Source: AWTP1-13 sp963840445
GTDB taxonomy: Bacteria; Pseudomonadota; Alphaproteobacteria; Rhizobiales; Hyphomicrobiaceae
DNA: 64,000 nt
Assembly (NCBI GenBank): GCA_963840445.1
Contig: CAWIZC010000008.1
Coordinates: forward strand, 1-64,000
Direction: 5' to 3'
The notes below the pieces were generated by a model. The model was not told where the DNA came from. It did no database searches and saw nothing but the letters and a program-made list of their open reading frames with translations. This document shows, in pieces, positions 8,109-16,081 of this stretch (within the stretch, counting starts at the first letter, position 1; each line of letters opens with the position of its first letter). The translations under genes and the position numbers were made by a program.

Positions 8109-9242
8109 TCAGTGCAGAGCGCCGATCGGCTTGCCGGACTGGTCCTCGATCGCCCTCAGGGAAACGCCTAGAACCATGTAGTCCTTGCCGTCCTTTTCGA
8201 CGCCGAACAGCGTGTCCAGGGCGGAAGCCATGGCCTCGGCGGGGAGTTGCTTCACGTTGCCCGACCTGCACCAGGTCGCATACGCGCGCAGAACGTCCTT
8301 GATGTTGGCTGAGGCGTCGTCGTCCGGCGCCAGCCGCGCCACGGCAAAGGCTTTCGCCTGCAAGAGCGGGTCATCCGCTGCCCGCGCACCATCCTTGCGC
8401 TTGCTGGTGCGGGTACGGCCGGGCGCGGCGATGGAAGGCTTAGGTTCGCGTGGCGCCTGAACCTCAATCTCGCTGCGTGTAGGTTCTTGAACCTCAGCGC
8501 GCTCGGCGCGCTTCGGTCGGTGGGCGCCGAACACCATCAGGAAGCAGGCCAGCCCGTTGGCTGCGATGCTGCCGAGCGCCGATTGCAGCAGGTCCAGCAG
8601 CCAGGCCGGCCAGCCCAAGCGATCGGCAAGGGGCGTTGCCGACGTCGGGGGCTTCAGTGCCTCCAGATCGGCCTTCGCGGTGGCAACTCGCGATTGCGCG
8701 TCGCGCTTCTGGCGGTCCATGTCTTCCCTCGCTCGGGTGACCTCTTGCTCGGCGGCATCTGCCTGCGCCTGCAGCAGACGACGGCAATTCTCGACGCATC
8801 CACGCTCGGCAGACTTGGCAACAACCGCGGCGTCCGTCGCTGCCTTGTCGATCAGGGCGCGGTCCAGTCGCGGTGTGGATGTCGGGAAGCCTTCCAAGGC
8901 GGCTGTTGCTGCAACTAGAGCACCCTGCACGCGGGCGCGGTCCTCGGCGAGCTGGCGCAACGGAGCCTGCGCAGCCTCTCGAGCAACGATCAGGCGCTCT
9001 GCCGTCGCAATGAATCCGTATGCCTCGCCGGAAACGATCGCCAGAACCAGCAGGATGGCCAGCGCGTGCCGTCCGTCAGACCAGGCCATGCCGCTGAAGA
9101 CGGAACCGGCGGCCACTCCCGCGGCAACGCCGATCGTTACCCATGAGTGCGCCGAGCCGTATCCGCCCGTTGATTGAATGGTGACATGGGCGACGGCGGC
9201 GAGGATCAGTATGCCGACAGCGATCGCTATTGCTCGGGCCAT
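8109..9242 (-). CDS. membrane protein with central coiled coil, last gene of the parA operon
   Basis: 377 residues with three hydrophobic spans: the N-terminus (IAIAVGILILAAVAHVTI), about residues 34-75 (two adjacent helices), and about residues 231-245 (ANGLACFLMVFG). Between them is an Ala/Glu/Arg-rich coiled coil containing a short CVENC motif, where cysteines 5 apart could form a disulfide. The C-terminal third is a linker (APREPKPSIAAPGRTRTSKR) and a cytoplasmic helical domain ending at residue 377. Its start overlaps the end of the ribbon-helix-helix gene by 16 bases, implying translational coupling. I recognise no named family; similar proteins travel with ParA-like ATPases on islands. 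Possible roles are membrane anchoring of the partition system, or exclusion (inference). Confidence 0.75.
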   Translation of the reverse strand: MARAIAIAVGILILAAVAHVTIQSTGGYGSAHSWVTIGVAAGVAAGSVFSGMAWSDGRHALAILLVLAIVSGEAYGFIATAERLIVAREAAQAPLRQLAEDRARVQGALVAATAALEGFPTSTPRLDRALIDKAATDAAVVAKSAERGCVENCRRLLQAQADAAEQEVTRAREDMDRQKRDAQSRVATAKADLEALKPPTSATPLADRLGWPAWLLDLLQSALGSIAANGLACFLMVFGAHRPKRAERAEVQEPTRSEIEVQAPREPKPSIAAPGRTRTSKRKDGARAADDPLLQAKAFAVARLAPDDDASANIKDVLRAYATWCRSGNVKQLPAEAMASALDTLFGVEKDGKDYMVLGVSLRAIEDQSGKPIGALH

Positions 9243-9553
9243 TGCTTGCGTTCCTTGAGGCCGGGAACGCTGGCAGCTAGTTGATCGATCGCCCGCAGGA
9301 TGACGGCGGTTTGGTCCTCGTCGAAATGCTGGGCCAATTGCTTGAGGAGGGTGCGCGTCTCCTCGGAGGCGCGGAAGTTGACGAGCTTCTTCGGCACAAC
9401 CATTCGCTCGCGTTGCTTCGCAGTGCGACCGGCCTTGCGTTCCGAGCGCAGGCGCTTGTCGCGATCCTCGCGGTTCGCGTAAGTCTTGCCGGTCGTCTTG
9501 CTGAGGCGGCCGAAGATTGCTTCGAAGTCGGTGCCTTCGATCTCGTCATCCAT
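9227..9553 (-). CDS. ribbon-helix-helix-like DNA-binding partner of ParA
   Basis: 108 residues. A basic, Arg/Lys-rich N-terminal half is followed by a C-terminal RHH-like core: VNFRASEETRTLLKQLAQHF then DEDQTAVILRAIDQLA, a beta strand followed by two helices. This layout is that of small centromere-binding ParG/Omega-type partners or antitoxins. It overlaps parA by 8 bases upstream and the membrane-protein gene by 16 bases downstream. Inference: it binds a site near the operon, perhaps the repeats at 10.26-10.6 kb, and stimulates the ParA ATPase. Confidence 0.65.
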   Translation of the reverse strand: MDDEIEGTDFEAIFGRLSKTTGKTYANREDRDKRLRSERKAGRTAKQRERMVVPKKLVNFRASEETRTLLKQLAQHFDEDQTAVILRAIDQLAASVPGLKERKQWPEQ

Positions 9554-10214
9554 GGACGGCCTCTTTCCGGCGCGCCTTGGCCGCCTTGGCTGCGGCGGCT
9601 TTCACCTCCAGCCAGAGTGCATCGATTTCGTTGGCGGCAACCTTGTCGCGGCCCTTGTTGATCTCCGCGGCGCTCTTGCCGGCGGCCAGGGCTGCAATGT
9701 GCGAGGGTCGGTGAGAGATTTGCGTCTTGGCCACCGGCACGCGCTGGGCCGTCAGAAGCGAGCGGGCGGTTTCGGCAAGCTTGGCCGTCGGAACGTCGTT
9801 GAGCACGACCATGTGGGCGCTGCCGGCCTCACGCGCGAAGGAAATCACGTCCTGCATGGCCAGGATGTCGATCATCGAAGGCTTGCAGGGGATCAGCGTG
9901 AAGTCAGCCACGTTCACCATTTCGGAGACGATCTGCAGGAACGCTGGCGGTCCGTCGAGAATGACGTAATCCCATCCGTCGAGCTCTAACCGCTCGATGG
10001 CGTCGGCGGCCTTGTCGCAGCCTTCAAAGATGCACGGGTTGTCTGTTTCGCCTCGTCTGCGCCACCATTCAATCAGGGCGCGCTGAGGATCCAGGTCGAC
10101 CAGAGCGACGCGCGCGCAATCTTGTGCCGCGCGCACGCCGAGGCTCGCAGCGGTTGTCGTTTTACCGACGCCACCTTTTGTTGAAGCGACCGCGATAGTC
10201 AGCATCTGGCGCAT
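9546..10214 (-). CDS. parA: ParA/Soj-type partition ATPase
   Basis: 222 residues, a small ParA without an N-terminal HTH. The deviant Walker A is KGGVGKTT near residues 14-21. Switch I is VDLDPQRALIEWW and Walker B is WDYVILDGPP. Such ATPases bind nonspecific DNA as ATP dimers and move plasmids, integrative elements or protein complexes. ATG at 10205 (MLTIAVAS) is an alternative start. It heads a three-gene overlapping operon whose promoter must lie in the repeat-rich region upstream. Small ParAs also occur in conjugative and prophage maintenance modules, so the cargo here is not proven. Confidence 0.88.
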   Translation of the reverse strand: MRQMLTIAVASTKGGVGKTTTAASLGVRAAQDCARVALVDLDPQRALIEWWRRRGETDNPCIFEGCDKAADAIERLELDGWDYVILDGPPAFLQIVSEMVNVADFTLIPCKPSMIDILAMQDVISFAREAGSAHMVVLNDVPTAKLAETARSLLTAQRVPVAKTQISHRPSHIAALAAGKSAAEINKGRDKVAANEIDALWLEVKAAAAKAAKARRKEAVHG

Positions 10215-10261
10215 CCGGGCTTGGAAGCGAAGCGATGCTGGCTGTATAGCGGTGGGTGCGG

Positions 10262-10592
10262 ATTTACACTCGATCCACGTAAAGACTATCCACAGGATTT
10301 ACACTCCGAGATCGTCTTTACAAACCGTCTGCTTTACATCTTGCTGTCCGCGACCTTGCCGTAAAGCAGCAGCGGAAACTTCCGGGAATTGCCGGAGATT
10401 TCCCGGCAAGCATTTGGAAAGTATCCGCGGATCTCGCGGCGTCTTTACACGTGGCAAGCTTCCCGGGTCGGCGCTGAGCTTTACGCTTGGCTTGCTCCGG
10501 TCAAGATGACTTGCTGAGCGAGATGCAGCTGAATCGCCGGGAAATCTCCCGCAACCTCGGCAACACTTCCGCGAATGTCGCTTGGATTTTAC
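10262..10592. repeat. iteron-like cluster of TTTAC/GTAAA motifs upstream of parA
   Basis: Nine copies of TTTAC (or its complement) occur in about 330 bases, at 10263, 10279 (complement), 10298, 10317, 10333, 10361 (complement), 10444, 10480 and 10588. Most extend to GGATTTACACT, GTCTTTACA or GCTTTACA. Such AT-rich 5-mers should be rare in DNA this GC-rich. A DnaA-box-like CTATCCACA is embedded at 10287-10295. There is no credible gene across 10215-10739. Layout and neighbours suggest a partition/replication control region or parS-type centromere (inference). Confidence 0.6.
10391..10552. repeat. inverted 17-bp repeat pair inside the parA upstream region
   Basis: GCCGGAGATTTCCCGGC at 10391-10407 and GCCGGGAAATCTCCCGC at 10536-10552 are reverse complements except for one position, and are 128 bases apart. 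They bracket one of the TTTAC motif groups. Possible binding sites for the ribbon-helix-helix protein (inference). Confidence 0.5.
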
Positions 10593-10739
10593 AGGTGTGG
10601 ATCGTCCGGCCACAGGTCGCTCGTTTGGCGCCGGTTTATCCTAGGTTGCGGTCATCCGGTGCCCGCTGCGACCCGAGTGTTCTCTGTGCGTCCGCAACTC
10701 GTCCGTTGTTAAAAGTCCGCGGGCGCACTCGCTTGGCGT

Positions 10740-11435
10740 TCAGTGAAATTTGTAGCTGATGCCAACGCGAACCGACTGTTCGGTGGTCTTGTCGATTGCG
10801 TATCCAGGCGGGGACAAGAAATTCGGCAGGTTGATGCGACGATCACCGTAGTCCGTATAGCGATACTCAATCCGAGCCGTCCAATTAGCAGCGTAGGCGT
10901 GCTCTAGGCCGCCGCCGATCGTCCAACCTGTATCCCTGGTGGAAACGCTGTCAAAGAAGGTGGTTCCCGTCCTGTAGGTGTTCTCGAACTTTGCGAAGGC
11001 GACACCGCTGGTCACGTAGACCATGGAGCGATCGAACACATAACCCAGCCGACCGCGGACTGAAGCCGCCTCGGTCGAGCGAGCGACTGCGGTAGTATTC
11101 GCAAAGGGAGCCCCAATCACAAAGGTCTCGTCAACATCACGAGCTTCGATGTCAGCTTCTACGCCCAGGACGATCTTGCCAAACTGGTGGTTATAGCCGG
11201 CGTGGACGCCACCGAATAAGCCGTTTGGGTTGCTATCCGTCGCGACGTAAAACAGCCCGTCGTTACGATACAGGCTGTCACGATTGTCTTGCCAAGCCAT
11301 GCCGACTTGGGCGCCAACGTAGAAGCCGGTCCATGAGAAGGGTGCTGCGTCCCGATCCTTGATGCTTCCGCCAGCCATAGCTGGCGTTGAAACCGCCAGC
11401 ACCACAGCAAGAGCTGCAAACGCAATACGTTTCAT
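10740..11435 (-). CDS. outer-membrane beta-barrel protein (Omp25/RopB-like)
   Basis: 231 residues with a signal peptide (MKRIAFAALAVVLAVSTPAM, cleavage after AMA) and then WTGFYVGAQVGMAWQ, the usual first strand of alphaproteobacterial Omp25/RopB porin-like barrels. Alternating strands include VRGRLGYVFDRSMVYVTSGV, GWTIGGGLEHAYAANWTARI and EYRYTDYG, and it ends in the aromatic-rich SVRVGISYKFH. These are eight-stranded OmpA-type barrels lying in the outer membrane. It is monocistronic and convergent to nothing nearby. The low-GC upstream part suggests a promoter before 11436. Confidence 0.9.
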   Translation of the reverse strand: MKRIAFAALAVVLAVSTPAMAGGSIKDRDAAPFSWTGFYVGAQVGMAWQDNRDSLYRNDGLFYVATDSNPNGLFGGVHAGYNHQFGKIVLGVEADIEARDVDETFVIGAPFANTTAVARSTEAASVRGRLGYVFDRSMVYVTSGVAFAKFENTYRTGTTFFDSVSTRDTGWTIGGGLEHAYAANWTARIEYRYTDYGDRRINLPNFLSPPGYAIDKTTEQSVRVGISYKFH

Positions 11436-11797
11436 GCGGAAGCCCCACGCTCACACGGCACCTACAGAGGTGCTAATTTATCGGGCAATTCTCGGACGCC
11501 ACTAGTGCACCCGCGCAACACAGGTGCCAATGTTGCGCTCGGCGTGCTCAGAGCAACGCTCGCCAGCGCTCGCGCCTGACTTCGCAATATTGCGATAGCG
11601 CATGCAGCGGCTGGCATTGGCCTCGCCTAAGGCCAGTCAAAAATCGCCGGAATGGACGACCGCGAACGAGTGGACGAGACCTGCAGACCCCATACAGCAT
11701 TGCCCATTGGAACCCTAATGGAACCCCAGGCGCAAAAATAATAATCGCCCGCCCAAGCGCCGGCTCGAGAAATACTAGGATATTCAAGGGCTTTAAT
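11436..11797. other. intergenic stretch on the 3' side of tRNA-Asn
   Basis: No supported gene. A 79-codon minus-strand frame at 11548-11787 starts with a hydrophobic stretch but turns into arginine-rich shadow sequence. I looked for a direct repeat of the tRNA 3' end here and further left and found none, so an attachment-site boundary is not shown. Confidence 0.5.
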
Positions 11798-11872
11798 TGG
11801 CTCCGCGGGTAGGATTCGAACCTACGACCAACCGGTTAACAGCCGGTTGCTCTACCGCTGAGCTACCGCGGA
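11798..11872 (-). tRNA. tRNA-Asn (anticodon GUU)
   Basis: Read on the minus strand it begins TCCGCGGTAGCTCAGCGGTA and has anticodon loop CTGTTAA, a GGTTCGAATCC T-arm, and a CCGCGGA acceptor strand followed by G and an encoded CCA. All four arms pair. The accessory region 1-11.4 kb lies on its 3' side, a common island insertion arrangement. Confidence 0.97.
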
Positions 11873-12009
11873 ACAGCCGATGCGTCTCAGCACGCAGCGC
11901 CTCTTAGCAACTGAGGAGGGCGGCGCCAAGGCCCTCGTTCAGGCAGATCCGATGCCGCAGCACCGGCGATGTGCGCTGGTGCCCAGGCGTTTGGGCGATC
12001 GCAGGTGAT

Positions 12010-12083
12010 TGGAGGCCACGCCCGGAATCGAACCGGGGTGCACAGATTTGCAGTCTGCTGCGTCACCACTCCGCCACGTGGCC
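12010..12083 (-). tRNA. tRNA-Cys (anticodon GCA)
   Basis: Minus strand, beginning GGCCACGTGGCGGAGTGGT, with anticodon loop CTGCAAA, T-arm GGTTCGATTCC, acceptor CGTGGCC plus T and an encoded CCA. Cloverleaf pairing is good. It lies 138 bases upstream of tRNA-Asn on the same strand, so the two may be co-transcribed. Confidence 0.97.
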
Positions 12084-12309
12084 TCAATGTGCGGCTAGCC
12101 GTGTATCATGCAGCCTTCCGGCGTGGCAATGCCGCGGCAGGCCGATTCGCAGCAGATTTGCGGCGTTTGGCTGCAGAGGACACGCCCCGCAATGCTGGTA
12201 GCGCCAACGTCGATTGGCTAAGGTTCCGCGCCGCAAGCTATCGCTTGGCGCGCAGGCAAAGGGGGCGGGCGCCAGGGCTACCGATGCCAGGGCCCCGAAG
12301 AAAGTGCCG

Positions 12310-12981
12310 ATGACCGACACCACACAACAGCGCATCAATATGGTCGACAGCCAGGTGCGTCCGAGCGATGTCACCGACCGGCGCATCATCAGGGCTATGC
12401 TCGAGGTGCCGCGCGAGGCGTTCGCGCCCCAGGCATTGCATGCTCTGGCCTACATGGACGAACCGCTGCCGGTGACGATGCCGGGTAACGCGCGGCCGTC
12501 GCGCACGCTGCTGGCGCCGCGCACGCTCGCGAAGATGCTGCAACTGGCCGAGATCGAACCGGACGGCACGGTGCTGGATGTCGGCTGCGGCACGGGCTAC
12601 TCGACTGCCTTACTCAGCAAGATGGCCGGCAAGGTAATAGGTCTGGAAGCCGATCCCGCCTTGGCCGAATGGGCCCGTGAAGTGTTGCGCGATCTCGGCG
12701 CGACCGGGATTACGGTTCTGCAGGGTCCGCTCGAGGCCGGCGCGCCGACTGAGGCGCCCTTCGATGCCATCCTGCTCGGCGGGGCTGTGCCGGAGGTGCC
12801 CCGGGCTCTGCTCGACCAGCTGAAGGACGGCGGCCGCCTGGTGGCGATCGTTGTGCCGGACGGCTACGGCCGGGCGCAGGTTTGGCGCCGCACGGGGCAC
12901 TCCTTCGCGAGTCGTACCGCATTCGATGCGGCGGCCGATGTGCTGCCGGGTTTCGCACGGCAAGCCGGCTTCGTATTCTGA
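12310..12981 (+). CDS. pcm: protein-L-isoaspartate O-methyltransferase family protein
   Basis: The 223-residue product has the PCMT architecture: N-terminal helices with MVDSQVRPSDVTDRR and VPREAFAP, the SAM-binding motif VLDVGCGTGYSTAL near residues 88-101, an acidic post-I residue in VIGLEADP, and FDAILLGGAVPEVP. The family methylates isoaspartyl residues to repair aged proteins in the cytoplasm. Alphaproteobacterial members next to tolC often lack strict PCMT activity evidence, so the substrate is uncertain. ATG 12310 was chosen over an upstream start because homologues begin near MTDTTQQRINM. It precedes tolC, the usual arrangement in this class. Confidence 0.88.
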   Translation: MTDTTQQRINMVDSQVRPSDVTDRRIIRAMLEVPREAFAPQALHALAYMDEPLPVTMPGNARPSRTLLAPRTLAKMLQLAEIEPDGTVLDVGCGTGYSTALLSKMAGKVIGLEADPALAEWAREVLRDLGATGITVLQGPLEAGAPTEAPFDAILLGGAVPEVPRALLDQLKDGGRLVAIVVPDGYGRAQVWRRTGHSFASRTAFDAAADVLPGFARQAGFVF

Positions 12982-13285
12982 TCGCGCGCTACCCCCCGAT
13001 CCCGCCTGTGAACAGCCTGTGGGTACCTTGTGTCGCAGGTGGGTGTGGGCTGTGGGCCACGCATCCAAAACAATCTTCGTGATCTGGAGGTTATGGCGCT
13101 TCCGCAACGCCGGGAAGGGATTATCTGTGCGGGGGTGGAGTCGAATCTGTTAGGTACTAGATATCTGACGGCGGTCTGCGCTGCGGGGGACTTTGAGAGT
13201 AGCTAGCTGGCGTCGCCAAGTGTCAGGTCTGGCAGCTAGAACCGGTAAACGGGGGCGGCTCGTGGGAAGATGGCAAGGTGCGTGG

Positions 13286-14719
13286 ATGCGCCTGCAAGTG
13301 TGGGGCCTTGGCTTGGCCGCGCTTGCAGCATTCACCGCTTGTCCTGTCCATATCGAGGCCCGGGCTGAATCCCTGCAGGAAGCGTTGTCGGCCGCCTACA
13401 AGTTCAATCCGCGACTGGATGCTGCACGCGCTACGCTGCGGGCCACCGACGAGGAAGTGCCACGCGCCCTGTCGGGGTTCCGGCCGACGGTGGTCGGCAA
13501 TGCCGACACCGGCTACCAGATGCAGACCACGCGACCCTCACAGCCTGGCAAGGCCGAGAGTAACCCGCGCGGCTATTCCGTCGATCTACAGCAGCCGATC
13601 TTCAAAGGGTTCCGCGTCGTCAACACGGTGCGCGAGGCCGAGGCAACCGTCAGGGCCGGGCGCGAAACGCTGCGCACCACCGAAAGCAGCGTCCTGCTGG
13701 AGGGCGTTACCGCCTACGTCGACGTGGTGCGCGATCAGGCCATCGTGCGGCTGCGCGAGAACAACGTCACCGTGCTGACGCGCGATCTCAAGGCCACCCA
13801 GGATCGCTTCAATGTCGGCGAGGTAACGCGCACCGACGTGGCGCAGGCGCAGGCCCGCCGTGCAGGAGCCGTCTCGGCGCTCGATCTGGCGCGTGCCAAC
13901 CTGAAGACCAGCCGCGCCACCTTTGAGCGTGTTGTCGGTCATCCGCCCAGCAATCTGATCGAGCCGCAGGCTACCCGCCTGGTGCCCGGGGCTTTGGGTA
14001 CCAGCATCGAGATATCGGCTCGCGAGAGCCCGAACGTGGTTGCGGCGCTGTACCTGGAGCAGGCAGCGCGGCATGCTGTCGACCGTATCCGCGGCGAGTT
14101 GCTGCCGGAGGTGAACCTCGAGGCCAGCTACGGCCGCCGTTTCGACCCGTCCACCTCCACTGAGTCAACCGAGGCCACGACTGTGACCGGCCGGCTGACT
14201 GTCCCGTTCTACACGGGTGGTGAGGTGGAGGCGCGCGTGCGCCAGGCCAAGCATACCCACGTCAGCCGCCTGCAGGAGATCGAGCAGGCCCGTACCGAGG
14301 TGCAGGCGCAGGTGGTGGCGGCATGGTCGCAGCTGGTCGCCGCGAAAGCGCAGCTCGAATCGGACCAGGCGAGCGTGGACGCCAACCGCATAGCGCTTGC
14401 CGGTGTCCGCGAAGAAGAGCGGGTGGGCCAGCGTACGCTGCTCGACGTGCTGAACGCCGAACAGGAATTGTTGAACTCGGAGGTCAACCTCGTCACCACC
14501 AAGCGCAATCTGGTGGTGGCCTCCTACGCCCTGCTGGCAACGATCGGTCGCCTCAATGCCCAAGAGCTGGGCGTGGCCGGCCTCGTGTACGATCCCGAAG
14601 CGCACTACAACGAGGTGCGCCGCAAGTGGACCGACATCAGCATTACCCACGGCGACGGGCGACGCGAGGATTTCCAGGCCGAGGTGCGGCGCGAGCCGCC
14701 GCATGAGCCGGCCAAATAG
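13286..14719 (+). CDS. tolC: TolC-family outer-membrane efflux/type I secretion channel
   Basis: 477 residues. An N-terminal signal sequence (MRLQVWGLGLAALAAFTACP, ending near AEA/AES) is followed by the two internally repeated outer-membrane-factor halves: SLQEALSAAYKFNPRLDAAR in the first and later TVTGRLTVPFYTGGEVEARV with GQRTLLDVLNAEQELLNSEV. The QPIFKGF segment before the first hairpin is also typical. TolC trimers form the outer-membrane tunnel for efflux pumps and type I secretion. AAGGTG sits 7 bases before ATG 13286, so upstream in-frame starts are unlikely. No inner-membrane pump gene is adjacent. Confidence 0.95.
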   Translation: MRLQVWGLGLAALAAFTACPVHIEARAESLQEALSAAYKFNPRLDAARATLRATDEEVPRALSGFRPTVVGNADTGYQMQTTRPSQPGKAESNPRGYSVDLQQPIFKGFRVVNTVREAEATVRAGRETLRTTESSVLLEGVTAYVDVVRDQAIVRLRENNVTVLTRDLKATQDRFNVGEVTRTDVAQAQARRAGAVSALDLARANLKTSRATFERVVGHPPSNLIEPQATRLVPGALGTSIEISARESPNVVAALYLEQAARHAVDRIRGELLPEVNLEASYGRRFDPSTSTESTEATTVTGRLTVPFYTGGEVEARVRQAKHTHVSRLQEIEQARTEVQAQVVAAWSQLVAAKAQLESDQASVDANRIALAGVREEERVGQRTLLDVLNAEQELLNSEVNLVTTKRNLVVASYALLATIGRLNAQELGVAGLVYDPEAHYNEVRRKWTDISITHGDGRREDFQAEVRREPPHEPAK

Positions 14720-14908
14720 GTGCGAGCGCCGCGGTGGTGCGTCGGCTCACGACGATGCGCCTGCCGGCGGACCGTGAAATCCCGCTGTTGTAGCATGCCT
14801 TGCGTCGGCTATAGAGACGCCCTACCGATGCTATAGTCTGCGCGCTTGTTGGGGGGCGGGGCGGCCGAATTCCCATATGGCTGCGGCGGCGTTTGAGTGA
14901 GGTGCGGT

Positions 14909-15982
14909 ATGAGTAAACCCGAGTTGCCGGTTGATCCGAGCCTGGACGAGATCCTGGCAACGATCCGCAAGACGCTGGGCGACGACAGACCCGAAGACGG
15001 GCTCTCCAAGCTGGACAGCCTGCCACCGGGCGTGCGGGACGAGCCGGCGGCGCCGGCCAAGGGCAATGGCGCGGGCGCGCTTCCGGACCGGCTGGCCGAC
15101 GCCCTGGGTGGTGGGCATAGCGAGGAGGATTTGACGGACCTGCTTGCCACGGAGCTGCCTAGTCCGACGCAGGCGCCCAAGCCCCAGAGTGGCGCCGACA
15201 CGCGCGATGCACCTTGGTTTCTGTCGCGCGGCTCGCTGCCAGATGCCCCGGAGGCCAAGCCGGCGGCGAGCAACACGCAGGTCGATCCCGGTCTGCCGAA
15301 CACAGCGCACGAAGAAATCATGCTGACACGGCCGGAGACGCTGCGCCGCTCCTTCCCGCCCCTTTTCGGGGCCGGCGAAGCGACCCCGACGCGCCCCGCC
15401 GACATGCCATTCGAGCGCCCCAAGCCCAATGGGCTCGCCGGCTTGCCGGCGTCGCGTACCGCGGAGGCGCCGGTGCTGCCGACACCTGCCGTGGCCGACA
15501 GGATCGTGCCGGCCGCCTTGCCGGCGAAGCAGGGGCCGGCTGCCGAGCCGGCCAAGTTTGTCGCACCCATCGAGGCAAAAGCGCGTCCGGTCGAGGAGCG
15601 AGTTGCTCCGTTCGTAGAGAAGCCCGCGGTGCTGCCGGAGCTGCCGAACGAGATTTCGACCCTTCCCGAACCGCCTCGCAATGTCCGTGGCCCCGAAGCG
15701 AGCGTGCCGCCCCGGCCCGAATTCGGAACTGCCATGCCAGAGCCTCCGAGACCGGAGCCTCCAAGGCCGGAACCTCCGAGGCCGGAAACTCCAAGGCCGG
15801 AGCCGGTGGCGGAGCGGGCCGCGGGTCTGCAGGGCCAGCCGTTGCAGGAGATGATCGCGCGGCTGCTCGAGCCGGTGATCCAGCAGTGGCTCGACCAGAA
15901 CCTGCCGAGCATGGTGGAAGCCGCCATCCGCGAGGAGATGGACCGCCAGTTCAAGAGACCGCGTGGCGAGCTGAAGATTTGA
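14909..15982 (+). CDS. popZ: PopZ-family (DUF2497) polar organising protein
   Basis: 357 residues in three parts. A short conserved N-terminal helix is DPSLDEILATIRKTLGDD. A long, disordered, Pro/Ala/Glu-rich middle follows, with five tandem PEPPR pentapeptides near residues 277-300 encoded by a 15-base repeat. The conserved C-terminal helical region is LQEMIARLLEPVIQQWLDQN, LPSMVEAAIREEMDRQF. This is the DUF2497/PopZ layout; PopZ forms polar hubs anchoring ParB-parS in alphaproteobacteria. The middle is longer than in Caulobacter PopZ (177 aa). GAGG lies about 7 bases before ATG 14909. It sits between tolC and valS, the conserved order in this class. Confidence 0.9.
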   Translation: MSKPELPVDPSLDEILATIRKTLGDDRPEDGLSKLDSLPPGVRDEPAAPAKGNGAGALPDRLADALGGGHSEEDLTDLLATELPSPTQAPKPQSGADTRDAPWFLSRGSLPDAPEAKPAASNTQVDPGLPNTAHEEIMLTRPETLRRSFPPLFGAGEATPTRPADMPFERPKPNGLAGLPASRTAEAPVLPTPAVADRIVPAALPAKQGPAAEPAKFVAPIEAKARPVEERVAPFVEKPAVLPELPNEISTLPEPPRNVRGPEASVPPRPEFGTAMPEPPRPEPPRPEPPRPETPRPEPVAERAAGLQGQPLQEMIARLLEPVIQQWLDQNLPSMVEAAIREEMDRQFKRPRGELKI

Positions 15983-16081
15983 GCCGTTCGATCGTAACCC
16001 CGCCGCGCGGCCGTGCCTCTCCTCCATCACTGCAACCGGCAGGGCGGGGCCGCTCTTTGCCCGTGACCTGATCCAAATTCC

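Noticed and set aside
10299..10613. 104-codon minus-strand frame across the TTTAC repeat array
   Set aside because: Ser/Arg/Pro-rich composition, and the repeats dictate its sequence; no ribosome site.
11436..11872. Attachment-site duplication of the tRNA-Asn 3' end marking the island border
   Set aside because: I looked for a second copy of the tRNA 3' sequence to the left and found none within the window, so the island border is not shown.
15738..15805. Tandem 15-base repeat within popZ as a CRISPR or satellite array
   Set aside because: It is in frame and encodes PEPPR repeats in the disordered linker. There are no spacers.
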